A DNA stretch of 64,000 nucleotides from a virus: the IMG/VR virus record IMGVR_UViG_3300025030_000058, positions 1 through 64,000 of that record; one strand, 5' to 3'. Position 1 is the first letter of the stretch. Each line of letters opens with the position of its first letter. The notes below the pieces were generated by a model. It was not told the origin of the DNA. It did not search any database and was given only the letters and a program-made list of their open reading frames with translations. Below, piece after piece: positions 23,025-30,509 of this stretch. The translations under genes were made by a program, and so were the position numbers.

Positions 23025-23140
23025 TCTGTAGCTTTGTCCTGGATTTCAATGACCTCAAGCCATTGGAGGATAGCGAATACGGCAATAGCAATAGATAGGC
23101 ACAGCGCTATAGCCTGTTGCCTTGTCAAGGCTATTTTCAT
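23021..23140 (-). CDS. 39-residue single-pass membrane peptide
   Basis: ATG at 23138-23140 with GAGG ten bases upstream; TGA overlaps the methyltransferase ATG. A basic start (MKIALTRQQ) is followed by the hydrophobic segment AIALCLSIAIAVFAILQWL and an acidic tail. Function unknown; the exact coupling to the next gene supports translation. Confidence 0.55.
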   Translation of the reverse strand: MKIALTRQQAIALCLSIAIAVFAILQWLEVIEIQDKATE

Positions 23141-23162
23141 CGTACTGATTCCTCAAGAACGC

Positions 23163-23312
23163 TCATTTAGTCCTCGGCTTCTTTGGCTTCTTTGCTTTAG
23201 CACCTTTTTCTTCGATCTCTTTGCATATCAGACACGGCTTGATGAATACGGCAATGCCTTGAGCAACAGGCACAGTATCTCCGGTTTGTAAATTGCAACC
23301 ACATTTTGACAT
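23163..23312 (-). CDS. Small Cys-containing protein with basic tail
   Basis: 49 residues from the ATG at 23310-23312. It has KCGCNLQTGD, then IKPCLICKEIEE (four Cys in two pairs, probably one zinc), and a lysine-rich tail KKPKKPRTK. The SD site is weak. Another frame here (ATG at 23327-23329) has a better SD but a less protein-like product. Confidence 0.5.
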   Translation of the reverse strand: MSKCGCNLQTGDTVPVAQGIAVFIKPCLICKEIEEKGAKAKKPKKPRTK

Positions 23313-23325
23313 AAGTAGCGTAGGT

Positions 23326-23526
23326 TCATACTTTGTTCCCCTTCTTATGTGATTCCCAATGCTTCCGTGCACGGCCCCAGACGCTCCACTCCTCCTTGCC
23401 ACAGAGCGGACAACGATGCAACCGGCCGCAGTGCTGATCCGTCATCACCACCGGCATGTGGTCCAGGTACTCCCGATGGGTTCCCTATGCCTTCTCACGC
23501 TCAGACCGACCGGTGATGTATGTCAC
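23326..23526 (-). pseudogene. Zinc-finger-like gene with an in-frame amber codon
   Basis: From a GTG at 23524-23526 (overlapping the upstream stop, GTGA) the frame reads VTYITGRSEREKA, then TAG (23485-23487), then GTHREYLDHMPVVMTD, then HRCPLCGKEEWSVWG and a basic helix KHWESHKKGNK. The parts before and after the stop look like one protein of about 65 residues with a CxxC-x-H-type finger. Translation could instead start at the ATG at 23455-23457, giving 43 residues. Nonsense mutation, readthrough or sequencing error are all possible. Confidence 0.5.
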
Positions 23527-24311
23527 GCAACACCCATCAGCAAGTAGTTGCGCACGATCTCCATCAGCAGTTCTTCCGCCTTGCGCGTCTGCGGCGTGGC
23601 AGGCAACGGCGACTTCGCAAAGGCAGTTTCAGCTTTCTTGAATAGCTTGGTGGCCTCCGCGTTCACGCTTTCCAGAGTCCGTAGCCCGGTTTTGATCTCC
23701 AACAGACCGGAGGCATCCGGACGCCGGACGCGCAGAATACCATCGCCAAGGAACTCAATGGCCATGCGCAAGAGCCGTATCAGGTGGCTAGCCGCAAGGC
23801 AATCATAACCGTACCGCTGGACGACCTTCCGCCGCTTCTCCCCCATGCGGGAATTGACGGAACGCTGTTCCATGTGCCGGAGCTGCTCATAGGCGTATCC
23901 CGCAAAGGAATGGAATATCTGCGTTGACGTGAAGAGATCTCGGTTATTCACTAAACATTGCCCTGCGGGGGTCTGATGGACGTAGCACTCATCAGGCAAC
24001 CACAGCAGGCTAAGCACGTTAGGATTCTGCTTGAGCAGGAGCCGGACGAACTTGCGGACTTCATAGGCTGTCACGTCCCACTGGCCCCGGATGATCTGGA
24101 CGTGATCCCATTGAGCCAGTCCCAGGTAGACTTCCGGCTTGGCGAACGCGACGCCCATCAGGTCTATGTCGTCAACGGATCCGGGAACCTCCGGCGGGGG
24201 ATAGGTGCCATGCGCTCGGGAGCCTGCGTAGCCCAACAGGAACGTCCCTGGCGGGATCAACTGCCTGCATTCCTCCTCAGTCATGCCGGGGACACGAATA
24301 GCCTCATTCAT
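23523..24311 (-). CDS. DNA polymerase beta-like nucleotidyltransferase
   Basis: 262 residues from the ATG at 24309-24311 (GGAG six bases upstream). The N-terminal domain has FLLGYAGSRAHGTY and then SVDDIDLMGVAF, the GS...DxD nucleotidyltransferase core with two metal-binding Asp. ALSLLWLP-like and helical C-terminal segments follow. It matches the large group of predicted nucleotidyltransferases related to the pol beta superfamily. Substrate unknown; RNA or protein nucleotidylation are both known in the superfamily. Confidence 0.75.
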   Translation of the reverse strand: MNEAIRVPGMTEEECRQLIPPGTFLLGYAGSRAHGTYPPPEVPGSVDDIDLMGVAFAKPEVYLGLAQWDHVQIIRGQWDVTAYEVRKFVRLLLKQNPNVLSLLWLPDECYVHQTPAGQCLVNNRDLFTSTQIFHSFAGYAYEQLRHMEQRSVNSRMGEKRRKVVQRYGYDCLAASHLIRLLRMAIEFLGDGILRVRRPDASGLLEIKTGLRTLESVNAEATKLFKKAETAFAKSPLPATPQTRKAEELLMEIVRNYLLMGVA

Positions 24312-24672
24312 GGGAGTCTCCAGCGTCGTGTTTACCCGTGTTAATCGTGCCCACCTGGTAGAACATCTTGTTGATGGGCCTCTGCGCATAGGCTCTAACC
24401 ATAGGCATCCGGGAGAATCTCCGATTGGCATAGCGACGCACCACGGGCAGGAAATAGAGCAGTCTCGCCCACAAGGGGCTGTACCCACGTACAATGTCAT
24501 CCATGGAAAGGGGTTTATACACAGGCGTATAGGGAAGGTAAATGAAAGGCCCTTTGCGCTTAAGTACATTGTCCCAGATCGCTTGCCGTTTCCTCCGAAT
24601 TGCAGGAATAAGGTTGGTCAGACGATACCACAGCGGGTAGTGGACCTTCCCAACACAGTTCTGTTGCGTCAC
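24304..24672 (-). CDS. Basic hypothetical protein
   Basis: 122 residues from a GTG at 24670-24672 with AGGAGG six bases upstream; the longer ATG reading overlaps the upstream gene. Rich in Arg, Tyr and Pro (YPLWYRLTNLIPAIRRKR, IYLPYTPVYKP, RRYANRRF). It may bind nucleic acid or membranes. No family recognised. Confidence 0.55.
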   Translation of the reverse strand: MTQQNCVGKVHYPLWYRLTNLIPAIRRKRQAIWDNVLKRKGPFIYLPYTPVYKPLSMDDIVRGYSPLWARLLYFLPVVRRYANRRFSRMPMVRAYAQRPINKMFYQVGTINTGKHDAGDSHE

Positions 24673-24694
24673 GGATTCCCTCCTATGCACTGCG

Positions 24695-25108
24695 TCACTG
24701 TCCATCGACCAGCACGGCGGATACCCCGCACAACTTGACATCATCACCAATCACCTCTCTGCCTTCCGCGTCCCTGCGTAATGACGCCGTGACGGCCAGC
24801 GTGAATGGGACGTTCTTCTTGGCGGCGAGGTCCTTCCGGAGTTTTCGACCAGCAGGCGTGTCTACCACGGCCACGTCACACACCAGCCGTTCGCGCTCCA
24901 GCCGAACGTTCCTGGCCGTGAAAGCGCACGTGTCTACGGAAGGCGGTTGCCAAGCGTCGGTCAGGTTACCGTAAAATCCTGGGATATCCGTTTTATCCTG
25001 ACGAGCTTGACACACCAGGGAAGCGAGAACACTCTTAGGATACACTCGGCCTGTCGCCGTCGGCTTGTCCGCTTCGATGCCCAAGAACTGTCCTATCAGA
25101 GGCGTCAT
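24695..25108 (-). CDS. Small protein resembling the prohead-protease fold
   Basis: 137 residues from the ATG at 25106-25108 (GGGGG upstream). The sequence order TGRVYPKSVL, then GFYGNLTDAW, then RLVCDVAVVDTPAGRKL, then VPFTLAVTASLR, ending VKLCGVSAVLVD follows the layout of T4 gp21-like prohead proteases (NGRxYP, GEL-HP, TPxGxxL, SxR, DI/V). However, the His of the GEL-HP element is absent, so it may be inactive or have another function. It stands under its own early-type promoter, not in the head operon. Confidence 0.45.
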   Translation of the reverse strand: MTPLIGQFLGIEADKPTATGRVYPKSVLASLVCQARQDKTDIPGFYGNLTDAWQPPSVDTCAFTARNVRLERERLVCDVAVVDTPAGRKLRKDLAAKKNVPFTLAVTASLRRDAEGREVIGDDVKLCGVSAVLVDGQ

Positions 25109-25139
25109 GGCTACCCCCATTAGAGTAATTTACTACGCG

Positions 25140-25167
25140 ATTATAGCAGATTTTCCGTGTTTGTCAA
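25140..25167 (-). promoter_or_regulatory. Consensus sigma70 promoter
   Basis: TTGACA (25162-25167), 16-nt spacer, TATAAT (25140-25145). Serves 24695-25108 with an untranslated leader of about 25 bases. Confidence 0.9.
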
Positions 25168-25169
25168 TG

Positions 25170-25523
25170 CTACTCGAACAGGACGCGCAAGGCTTTGAGT
25201 GGCGTCGTAGAGTTCTGCGATTTGAGGACGCGCAAGACAATGCCGATCACGGCTTCCTGTTCGTCTACGAACTTCATGCATGGGGCGCAAGCATCCACAT
25301 TCTGATGGCATGCCACTTTCAGCCGGGCATAGGACTTCTCCCGACCCTTCTTGCGGTTGTAGAAATCCCGATGCGAGCACACGGCCATCCCGATCTTCCC
25401 CGTGTCCTTGTCCAGGGCAACCGTCACACCTCCCAAGGGCTCAGCATCACGGGCACCTGGAAACAACTCGAAGTAGTTGATGCCGTTGAAGTGCCGTCGA
25501 AAATGGTAGTAGCGAATGTACAT
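25170..25523 (-). CDS. Hypothetical protein
   Basis: 117 residues. The N-terminus is aromatic and basic (MYIRYYHFRRHFNGINYFEL). VTVALDKDTGKIGMAVC forms a hairpin. CHQNVDACAPCMKF has a Cys triplet that could bind metal. No family recognised; SD is GGAGG before the ATG. Confidence 0.55.
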   Translation of the reverse strand: MYIRYYHFRRHFNGINYFELFPGARDAEPLGGVTVALDKDTGKIGMAVCSHRDFYNRKKGREKSYARLKVACHQNVDACAPCMKFVDEQEAVIGIVLRVLKSQNSTTPLKALRVLFE

Positions 25524-25544
25524 ATCCCCTCCGTTAAACTGTTG

Positions 25545-26021
25545 TTATTTTCCGAACTCTTGGGCCTGCCGTAGGTTGTTCTTGACCCGCCAAATGAGCG
25601 CATCCAAGGAGGAGGAAATTTCCAAGCTTGAATACGCCAACATCCCTTGAATGTACACGTCCTGACGACGTGGGTACGCCGGATGCACACCGACGAACAA
25701 AGGCTTAGTGCTCAAGGCCAGCCACCGTCCGAACTCATAGAGAACGATGGGTTGGATTTGCTCCTTGGCGAACCAGAACAGAATCCGATCCGCCAAAGCC
25801 AAACAGGAGAACTCCCACTTGATCTGGTCAAATGCCGCGTGCTTGTCCTCCACGGGGAAGTTGGCGCGTCGTGGGTTAATCAGCAGGACAGGCTCGTCTT
25901 TCAATGCTTCAACAACCTTTGCCTGCCATTCCTCACATCCGGTGATCCCTCCGGCCAGGAAAGCATAAGGCGGGTTGCCAGAACTCCAGAAAGTGCGGCC
26001 AACAGCAGAATCGCACATCAA
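25545..26021 (-). CDS. Nucleoside 2-deoxyribosyltransferase-like protein
   Basis: 158 residues. FLAGGITGCEEWQ (residues 21-33), LLINPRRANF, and LADRILFWFAKEQIQPIVLYEFGRWL match the nucleoside 2-deoxyribosyltransferase-like fold: glycine-rich loop, then the D-x-x-x-x-W/Y and E-x-G segments with the presumed catalytic Glu in YEFG. Known enzymes exchange bases on deoxyribose or hydrolyse nucleotides, for example in base salvage or DNA modification. The exact substrate is unknown. Confidence 0.65.
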   Translation of the reverse strand: MMCDSAVGRTFWSSGNPPYAFLAGGITGCEEWQAKVVEALKDEPVLLINPRRANFPVEDKHAAFDQIKWEFSCLALADRILFWFAKEQIQPIVLYEFGRWLALSTKPLFVGVHPAYPRRQDVYIQGMLAYSSLEISSSLDALIWRVKNNLRQAQEFGK

Positions 26022-26041
26022 CGGTCACGGGCATCTCGTGC

Positions 26042-26260
26042 TTAGATTTGCTCATGGTCAGATAACCTCCGGCAAGGGATAGGGTCCAGCAGATTGGCGG
26101 TGAACGCGATAGCAGGATAAATCAGCACAGCCAATACGTACACCCACCATGACGGATGGGGATTTCTAAGCACGGCCGCGATGTTCAACAACGTCAACGC
26201 GATGACCGTGGTGCTCTGAGGCTCGTTGGTGTGGCACGCCCGTCTCACTCGGTTCCACAT
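26042..26260 (-). CDS. Membrane protein with two transmembrane helices
   Basis: 72 residues with two hydrophobic segments: TTVIALTLLNIAAVL and WWVYVLAVLIYPAIAFTANLL. The first ten residues are basic. Its gene start overlaps the end of 26245-26490. Role unknown. Confidence 0.55.
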   Translation of the reverse strand: MWNRVRRACHTNEPQSTTVIALTLLNIAAVLRNPHPSWWVYVLAVLIYPAIAFTANLLDPIPCRRLSDHEQI

Positions 26261-26490
26261 GTTGGGGGCTCCAATAGAGCCAACATCTTCTCGGCCATGG
26301 CGCGTGCGTCATCCGGCTTCAACCGCACCAGGATAGGTTTCTTGTGCTCCCGCCAGACCATGATTTGAATGTCGTGGGCGCAGGCAGACACGGAGATTTT
26401 ATACCGTTGGTCACCATGCAGGACACTAAGGCACTCGGCCTTAAGCTCTTCCAGAAAGTTCTCGGCGGCGGTCCAGAAAGCGTCAGTCAT
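26245..26490 (-). CDS. Hypothetical protein
   Basis: 81 residues from the ATG at 26488-26490, overlapping the upstream TGA (ATGA). An acidic helix (FWTAAENFLEELKAECL) is followed by strands (YKISVSACAHDIQIMVW, KPILVRLKPDD) and a final helix. A small alpha/beta fold; no family recognised. Confidence 0.55.
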   Translation of the reverse strand: MTDAFWTAAENFLEELKAECLSVLHGDQRYKISVSACAHDIQIMVWREHKKPILVRLKPDDARAMAEKMLALLEPPTCGTE

Positions 26491-26642
26491 TCTTTTAGTC
26501 TCCATTTCTCGCACGTCATGGTCTCCTGCACCACCATCTGTACCGTGTCGCATTTCCCGTAGTCTTTGCCCTCCCGTGGATGATAGCTTTTGCACACCAG
26601 GCAAAGATGCTCTTTGAGGGCGTCAACCCTGGTCAGGACCAT
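26487..26642 (-). CDS. 51-residue zinc-binding protein
   Basis: ATG at 26640-26642 after GGAGG. Cysteines follow the order CLVCKSYHP, GKCDTVQ, TCEKW. The C-x2-C ... C ... C spacing is typical of tiny phage zinc proteins. The gene overlaps the end of the nuclease-like gene upstream by 20 bases. Confidence 0.55.
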   Translation of the reverse strand: MVLTRVDALKEHLCLVCKSYHPREGKDYGKCDTVQMVVQETMTCEKWRLKE

Positions 26643-27423
26643 TGGCTCCTCCAACAGAGTGATTCTCCGGAGATGCTTTACGAAACTCCTCCAACGCCTC
26701 TCGGATATCCTTGGCACTACGCTCGCAAGATTCCAGAAGGCGTTCCATCATACTCTCACCGCGCAACAGGCCGGAGTTGACGACAAAGCGCACGGCAGGA
26801 CCGATGTTGCACAGTTCCCAACTCTTGGCAAGCTTGACGCCGGAGAGATTCTCGAAGTGTTCTACGTTCTCTTTCAATTTCTTGTACTCGTATTCCAGGT
26901 GCTCTTTAAGCCGCTTATTTTGCCGTTCCGCTTCCTCCGCAATGCGGGTGTTCAAGGTTTCTTTAGAAATATAGCCTTCGGACACTTGGCGCAAGATAGA
27001 ACAGAGGAATGCCATGGTGATCGGGATAGGGGTCTGCTGAATTGGTGTCTTTACTACTTTGGCGCGATCCTTCTGGACCTCAATGTGGCCCCACGTCTCC
27101 GGTATGACCAACCCGTCGAGGAGCCCCTTGGGCGTCGCCACGTACCAGAAATGGCAGAAGCGATGAAACTCATGCGCCTTCGTGGGATCCTCCAGCTCCT
27201 TGCGATAGTCACTCTTGGATATTTTCACTTCCACACCCGCCATCCAGAGGCCCCGTGAGGGCCAGGTGGACAGGACCAGGGCATCCGCCGTGCGGACCTG
27301 ACGTGGAAAGCCGGTGGCATTGCGTACACCACGCAGGATCACATGGGACGTCTCAGGGAAAAGGTACGTCAGCCGGTCCAAGACCGAGTTCTCGGACCAC
27401 GCTACGGGAGCCTGGTCAGCCAC
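26623..27423 (-). CDS. PD-(D/E)xK nuclease-like protein (MmcB-like) with coiled coil
   Basis: 266 residues from a GTG at 27421-27423 (AAGG six bases upstream). RTADALVL supplies an Asp (47) and GVEVKISKSDY the ExK element (65-67), followed by FCHFWYVATPKG. This is the order of PD-(D/E)xK folds of the MmcB type. The second half is a long charged coiled coil (AEEAERQNKRLKEHLEYEY). It may cut or bind host or phage DNA; no activity can be assigned. Confidence 0.6.
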   Translation of the reverse strand: MADQAPVAWSENSVLDRLTYLFPETSHVILRGVRNATGFPRQVRTADALVLSTWPSRGLWMAGVEVKISKSDYRKELEDPTKAHEFHRFCHFWYVATPKGLLDGLVIPETWGHIEVQKDRAKVVKTPIQQTPIPITMAFLCSILRQVSEGYISKETLNTRIAEEAERQNKRLKEHLEYEYKKLKENVEHFENLSGVKLAKSWELCNIGPAVRFVVNSGLLRGESMMERLLESCERSAKDIREALEEFRKASPENHSVGGANGPDQG

Positions 27424-27877
27424 GTGGTGCCTTCTGACACGCCGCGACATAGCGTCGAATCATGTCCGAAGTCCAGGTCATTGTCCTACCGCCTATCGGC
27501 ATCGTCCGTTCGCCCGCCGTGTAGGTGTGGTTGGTATCCGTCAGGAAGGTGTGACTCCGGCGCACGGCTATATACGCTGCCTCCGCTAACATGCGAGCTT
27601 CCACGTCATAACGCACCCATCCATAGTGATGTTGCAATAGCACGGAGAACATCTCAAAGCCGCGCAAGGCGAAATTGGGTGTAGCCTTCTCCGCGAACCG
27701 ATAGGCAATGCGAGCATACACGGGAGCGATATCTTGAAGCGCCAAATTGCCCATTACACAGGCAATGCACAGCCGACCGTAGTGTTCCGCCATATCCTCA
27801 GAAGAAGCATTCTTTCCTTGTTCAAGAGTGGCAGCAATGAACTTGGACTCGATGGACCCCATTGACAAGCCATTCAT
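27416..27877 (-). CDS. Hypothetical helical protein
   Basis: 153 residues from the ATG at 27875-27877 that overlaps the upstream TGA. Ala-rich helices (DMAEHYGRLCIACVMGNLAL, RIAYRFAEKA) and a basic C-terminus (IRRYVAACQKAPRG). No motif recognised. Confidence 0.5.
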   Translation of the reverse strand: MNGLSMGSIESKFIAATLEQGKNASSEDMAEHYGRLCIACVMGNLALQDIAPVYARIAYRFAEKATPNFALRGFEMFSVLLQHHYGWVRYDVEARMLAEAAYIAVRRSHTFLTDTNHTYTAGERTMPIGGRTMTWTSDMIRRYVAACQKAPRG

Positions 27878-28344
27878 GCCATTGCCGCCCTGCAATCGGA
27901 TACCGTACAGGCCATCTCCACTTCCCGCAGGATAGACTTGTCTGCTAAGAGAAGTTTCTCGGCGACCTTACGATCCCGGAAGCATAGCCTGCGCAAGCGA
28001 CGACCGCCGGAACTGACCTGGTACATTCGGCCAAATAGCACACTGGTCACTGGTGTATCAGGTCCGGCAAGCCGAAGTACTTCCGTGACCTCGGCGGATA
28101 CGACGGTACGGGATCGTGGATCAAGCAGGAGTTGTCGCTGGATGCTGTACATGCGTGTCCTCGTGCGTGGATTTTGCAGACTCCGGTTTAGGGCTTTAGG
28201 GCGCACCCAATTCCGGTAGGTTTCCGGGTCCAAATCCCTGGCGCGAATTGCTTCTTCCGCCCAAGCGATCTTCTGTGCCGAGTGCTGAATACCCCGGAAC
28301 GGGTCCTGGACAACTTTGATCGCATCAATGAGCCTCATGGCCAT
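27874..28344 (-). CDS. Basic hypothetical protein
   Basis: 156 residues, Arg-rich (ALNRSLQNPRTRTRMYSIQR, GGRRLRRLCFRDRK). The N-terminal VVQDPFRGIQHSAQKIAWAE is helical. It is likely to contact nucleic acid. No domain recognised. Confidence 0.5.
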   Translation of the reverse strand: MAMRLIDAIKVVQDPFRGIQHSAQKIAWAEEAIRARDLDPETYRNWVRPKALNRSLQNPRTRTRMYSIQRQLLLDPRSRTVVSAEVTEVLRLAGPDTPVTSVLFGRMYQVSSGGRRLRRLCFRDRKVAEKLLLADKSILREVEMACTVSDCRAAMA

Positions 28345-28351
28345 GACGGGA

Positions 28352-29041
28352 CTATCCTTTGGCCTTGGATGCCGAAGTTATCAACGCAGCATGGTAGGTA
28401 TCGGACGCCTTGAACCCCTCGCAGGCCAAATCCAAGAGGTCCTTCCACGCGCCATCACTAATGGCCAACCCGGCTGCATGTTCATTAGCTAGGATATGCG
28501 CTTGCACACACAGTGCTCGCAACCGGTCATCCAGTGACTTGATAAAGGATAGCAACTCTATCTCCCCGATAAACTGATTCCTGACCCCCTTCGATGGGTT
28601 CTCGTGCGTTGCGCAATAGGACATGGAAACAAGGGTGGTCCTATCGCGTCGGGTCACTTTGCACCCGCAGGCAAATTCAAAGATTGTGATGATCTCAGCA
28701 TCTTCTCCCAAGTGATTCCTGCGTACTTTCTTCAGTATCGCCTGAGCTTCCGTGTCAAAGTCCTCTGCCCACTGTTCCGCACCCTTGCCTCCTCCGTCAA
28801 TGATTTCACGCCATCTCTGGATAAAATCCAACATCTTCGGCGCGAGAACTTGCGACTTGGAGGGCACTTTAGTTTTCTTCGCCTCGTTCCCTGTTTGAGA
28901 GCTTCCCCCATTCAGATAATGCGCGTGTCGTTGTGCTTCTTCGGAAGACGCGCAATCCTTTACGGGATGCCACGTTCCGTCAGGAGAGTAAAACCCGACG
29001 GTATACAGGCCTACCTCGGATTGCAGAACGACGTAGGCCAT
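28352..29041 (-). CDS. Hypothetical protein with Cys pair
   Basis: 229 residues. The first 50 resemble a small beta domain followed by a helix (VGFYSPDGTWHPVKDCASSE), common in phage proteins that adjoin other domains. A lysine-rich linker follows. The middle holds FEFACGCKVTRR ... YCATHE, a possible zinc site. The C-terminal third is helical. Function unknown. Confidence 0.5.
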   Translation of the reverse strand: MAYVVLQSEVGLYTVGFYSPDGTWHPVKDCASSEEAQRHAHYLNGGSSQTGNEAKKTKVPSKSQVLAPKMLDFIQRWREIIDGGGKGAEQWAEDFDTEAQAILKKVRRNHLGEDAEIITIFEFACGCKVTRRDRTTLVSMSYCATHENPSKGVRNQFIGEIELLSFIKSLDDRLRALCVQAHILANEHAAGLAISDGAWKDLLDLACEGFKASDTYHAALITSASKAKG

Positions 29042-29541
29042 TAGCGTGCCCCGTCCTTTGGCGCAGACGGAGGCAGGTCTTTTGGAAAAGCTTCACCGCC
29101 CCTCGTCCGCCACAGCTTGGCGCGCAGGCCATCGCCGGTAAACAATATCCGGCCCAAGATGTCCTTGTACAGGAAGATGGCAGGCATGTCCGTACCTGTG
29201 GTGCTTTTCAAATTCTCCGTCAGTTTATCCCACGCCCAGGCCGGAAAATCCTTGGCGGTGAACAAGCGGTCCCGCGCAGGGTCCTTTCCAACCGAAAATT
29301 CCGTTGTCTGCGTGATGTGCATGGTGGCGCTGACGAGGATTGGCAGCCTGCACTTTACGCACGTTCCTTGTTTAGCGCCTTCACTGTTGCCGAGGGCGAG
29401 CTTTCCCTTGTACCAAAGCGTTGCACTATCCCCATCGTCACCGTACTCGTCGAGTACAAAATCGTCGCCGGAGAAGAACTCCGTAACCGGGATGGGCTTC
29501 CTGCATGAGGGGCAAGGGTAGGTTTTCTTTTTGGTTGACAT
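29041..29541 (-). CDS. Zinc-ribbon protein
   Basis: 166 residues from the ATG at 29539-29541 after GGAGG. KTYPCPSCRKPI at the start and CVKCRLPI at about residue 62 form a two-knuckle zinc ribbon around an acidic loop (FVLDEYGDDGD). The rest is mixed alpha/beta with a basic end. Possibly nucleic-acid binding. Confidence 0.55.
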   Translation of the reverse strand: MSTKKKTYPCPSCRKPIPVTEFFSGDDFVLDEYGDDGDSATLWYKGKLALGNSEGAKQGTCVKCRLPILVSATMHITQTTEFSVGKDPARDRLFTAKDFPAWAWDKLTENLKSTTGTDMPAIFLYKDILGRILFTGDGLRAKLWRTRGGEAFPKDLPPSAPKDGAR

Positions 29542-29551
29542 GATAGCCTCC

Positions 29552-29782
29552 TTAGTACAGCATCCGGACGGACAGCGACCGTGCCCAACCCTGCATGGTG
29601 GTGGCGATCCACACCTGCCCAAGATCGTTGGAGTACGCCCAGATTGTGCCCGTCAACCGCACGGGTACGCGCACACCGGCCGCGAGGAGTTTCTTCTCAC
29701 ACCAGACCGGCAGATCCTCCCGGCGGTACAAGTGCTCCTGCTCGCAGATTTGATCGAGGGTCATTTTCGTCGTTCCGTTCAT
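29552..29782 (-). CDS. Hypothetical small protein
   Basis: 76 residues with AAGGAGG five bases before the ATG, and its own promoter at 29812-29840. LTGTIWAYSNDLGQVWIATT suggests a beta hairpin; the N-terminus is helical (MTLDQICEQEHLY). No family recognised. Confidence 0.6.
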   Translation of the reverse strand: MNGTTKMTLDQICEQEHLYRREDLPVWCEKKLLAAGVRVPVRLTGTIWAYSNDLGQVWIATTMQGWARSLSVRMLY

Positions 29783-29811
29783 ATGAGCCTCCTTGTAGTC
29801 TCTATGGCCGT

Positions 29812-29840
29812 ATTGTACCACGCCTTTTTCTGTTTGTCAA
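29812..29840 (-). promoter_or_regulatory. Sigma70-type promoter
   Basis: TTGACA (29835-29840), 17-nt spacer ending GTGG, TACAAT (29812-29817). Serves 29552-29782. Confidence 0.85.
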
Positions 29841-29847
29841 GTAGATA

Positions 29848-30072
29848 TTACAAGGAGGCATTGCCCCATCCGTGTGCAAGGGCTCTTCGGATCTCGGGAC
29901 GGAGGTTGGCTTTCAGAACAGGAAAGCTCATGCAGGTTGCACACCCATATTGGTCCAAGGGGGAGAACAGGTAGTGCTTAGAACTACCTGTGGCAAATAC
30001 CATGAACTTCCCACCTCGCCGGTTTTGCACGACGGCGACAAATTGCTTGACGCCGAGTTCGGGACGGTTCAC
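29848..30072 (-). CDS. Hypothetical small protein
   Basis: 74 residues. GVKQFVAVVQNRRGGKFMVF, a hairpin, and CATCMSF, a Cys pair. The stop falls just upstream of the next promoter. The ATG overlaps the end of the Thg1-like fragment. No family recognised. Confidence 0.5.
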   Translation of the reverse strand: MNRPELGVKQFVAVVQNRRGGKFMVFATGSSKHYLFSPLDQYGCATCMSFPVLKANLRPEIRRALAHGWGNASL

Positions 30073-30509
30073 GGCATCCCCGGCGCATTTGGCTTCTTAT
30101 CCGCGTCAAAGGTGAAAAGGCCACCTATAGCCGCTTGGACGCTTGGGAACGTTGGAAGGATATCCGTTCGGACTTCGATGCCTCCGCCGGAACGCCGGAT
30201 CAGGAACGCGCCGTTACGTTCCCGGTCGGATAGATTCGTAGTCCAGTTCTTGCCGACAGAATGCAACATCTCATGCATCGCGCCAATGTTCTTCTTGTGG
30301 AGCTGCTTATGGCTGAACAGGCTGTGCGCGTACATCTGGATGCTGTTGCGTTCCCAATCTTTGGCCCGCCACAGGAAGACGTTCACAACGTCATCCACGG
30401 GTACGGAGAATGCCCTGGCGTCAAAGACGGCCAACGAGGGCAAGCATTGGGATCGGGCGTGCATGGCGTGGACCGCTGGGACAGATGGAGGCGCGTATGC
30501 ACTCATCAT
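30069..30509 (-). CDS. C-terminal half of a Thg1-like tRNA-His guanylyltransferase, truncated
   Basis: 146 codons. From about residue 27 the sequence follows the C-terminal half of Thg1: SLAVFDARAFSVPVDDVVN, WRAKDWERNSI, AHSLFSHKQLHKKN, LHSVGKNWTTN. The N-terminal palm with the metal-binding RIDGxxFH and the SDE motif is missing. The upstream sequence codes for another gene (30421-30702). No ribosome-binding site suits the first Met codons. It is therefore probably a remnant, or a retained RNA-binding fingers domain. Confidence 0.65.
   Translation of the reverse strand: MMSAYAPPSVPAVHAMHARSQCLPSLAVFDARAFSVPVDDVVNVFLWRAKDWERNSIQMYAHSLFSHKQLHKKNIGAMHEMLHSVGKNWTTNLSDRERNGAFLIRRSGGGIEVRTDILPTFPSVQAAIGGLFTFDADKKPNAPGMP

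Noticed and set aside
23227-23329. Alternative frame starting MNLRYLCQNVV with a good Shine-Dalgarno site
   Set aside because: Ends early with a non-protein-like sequence, while the other frame has two Cys pairs and a basic tail; kept only as a remark.
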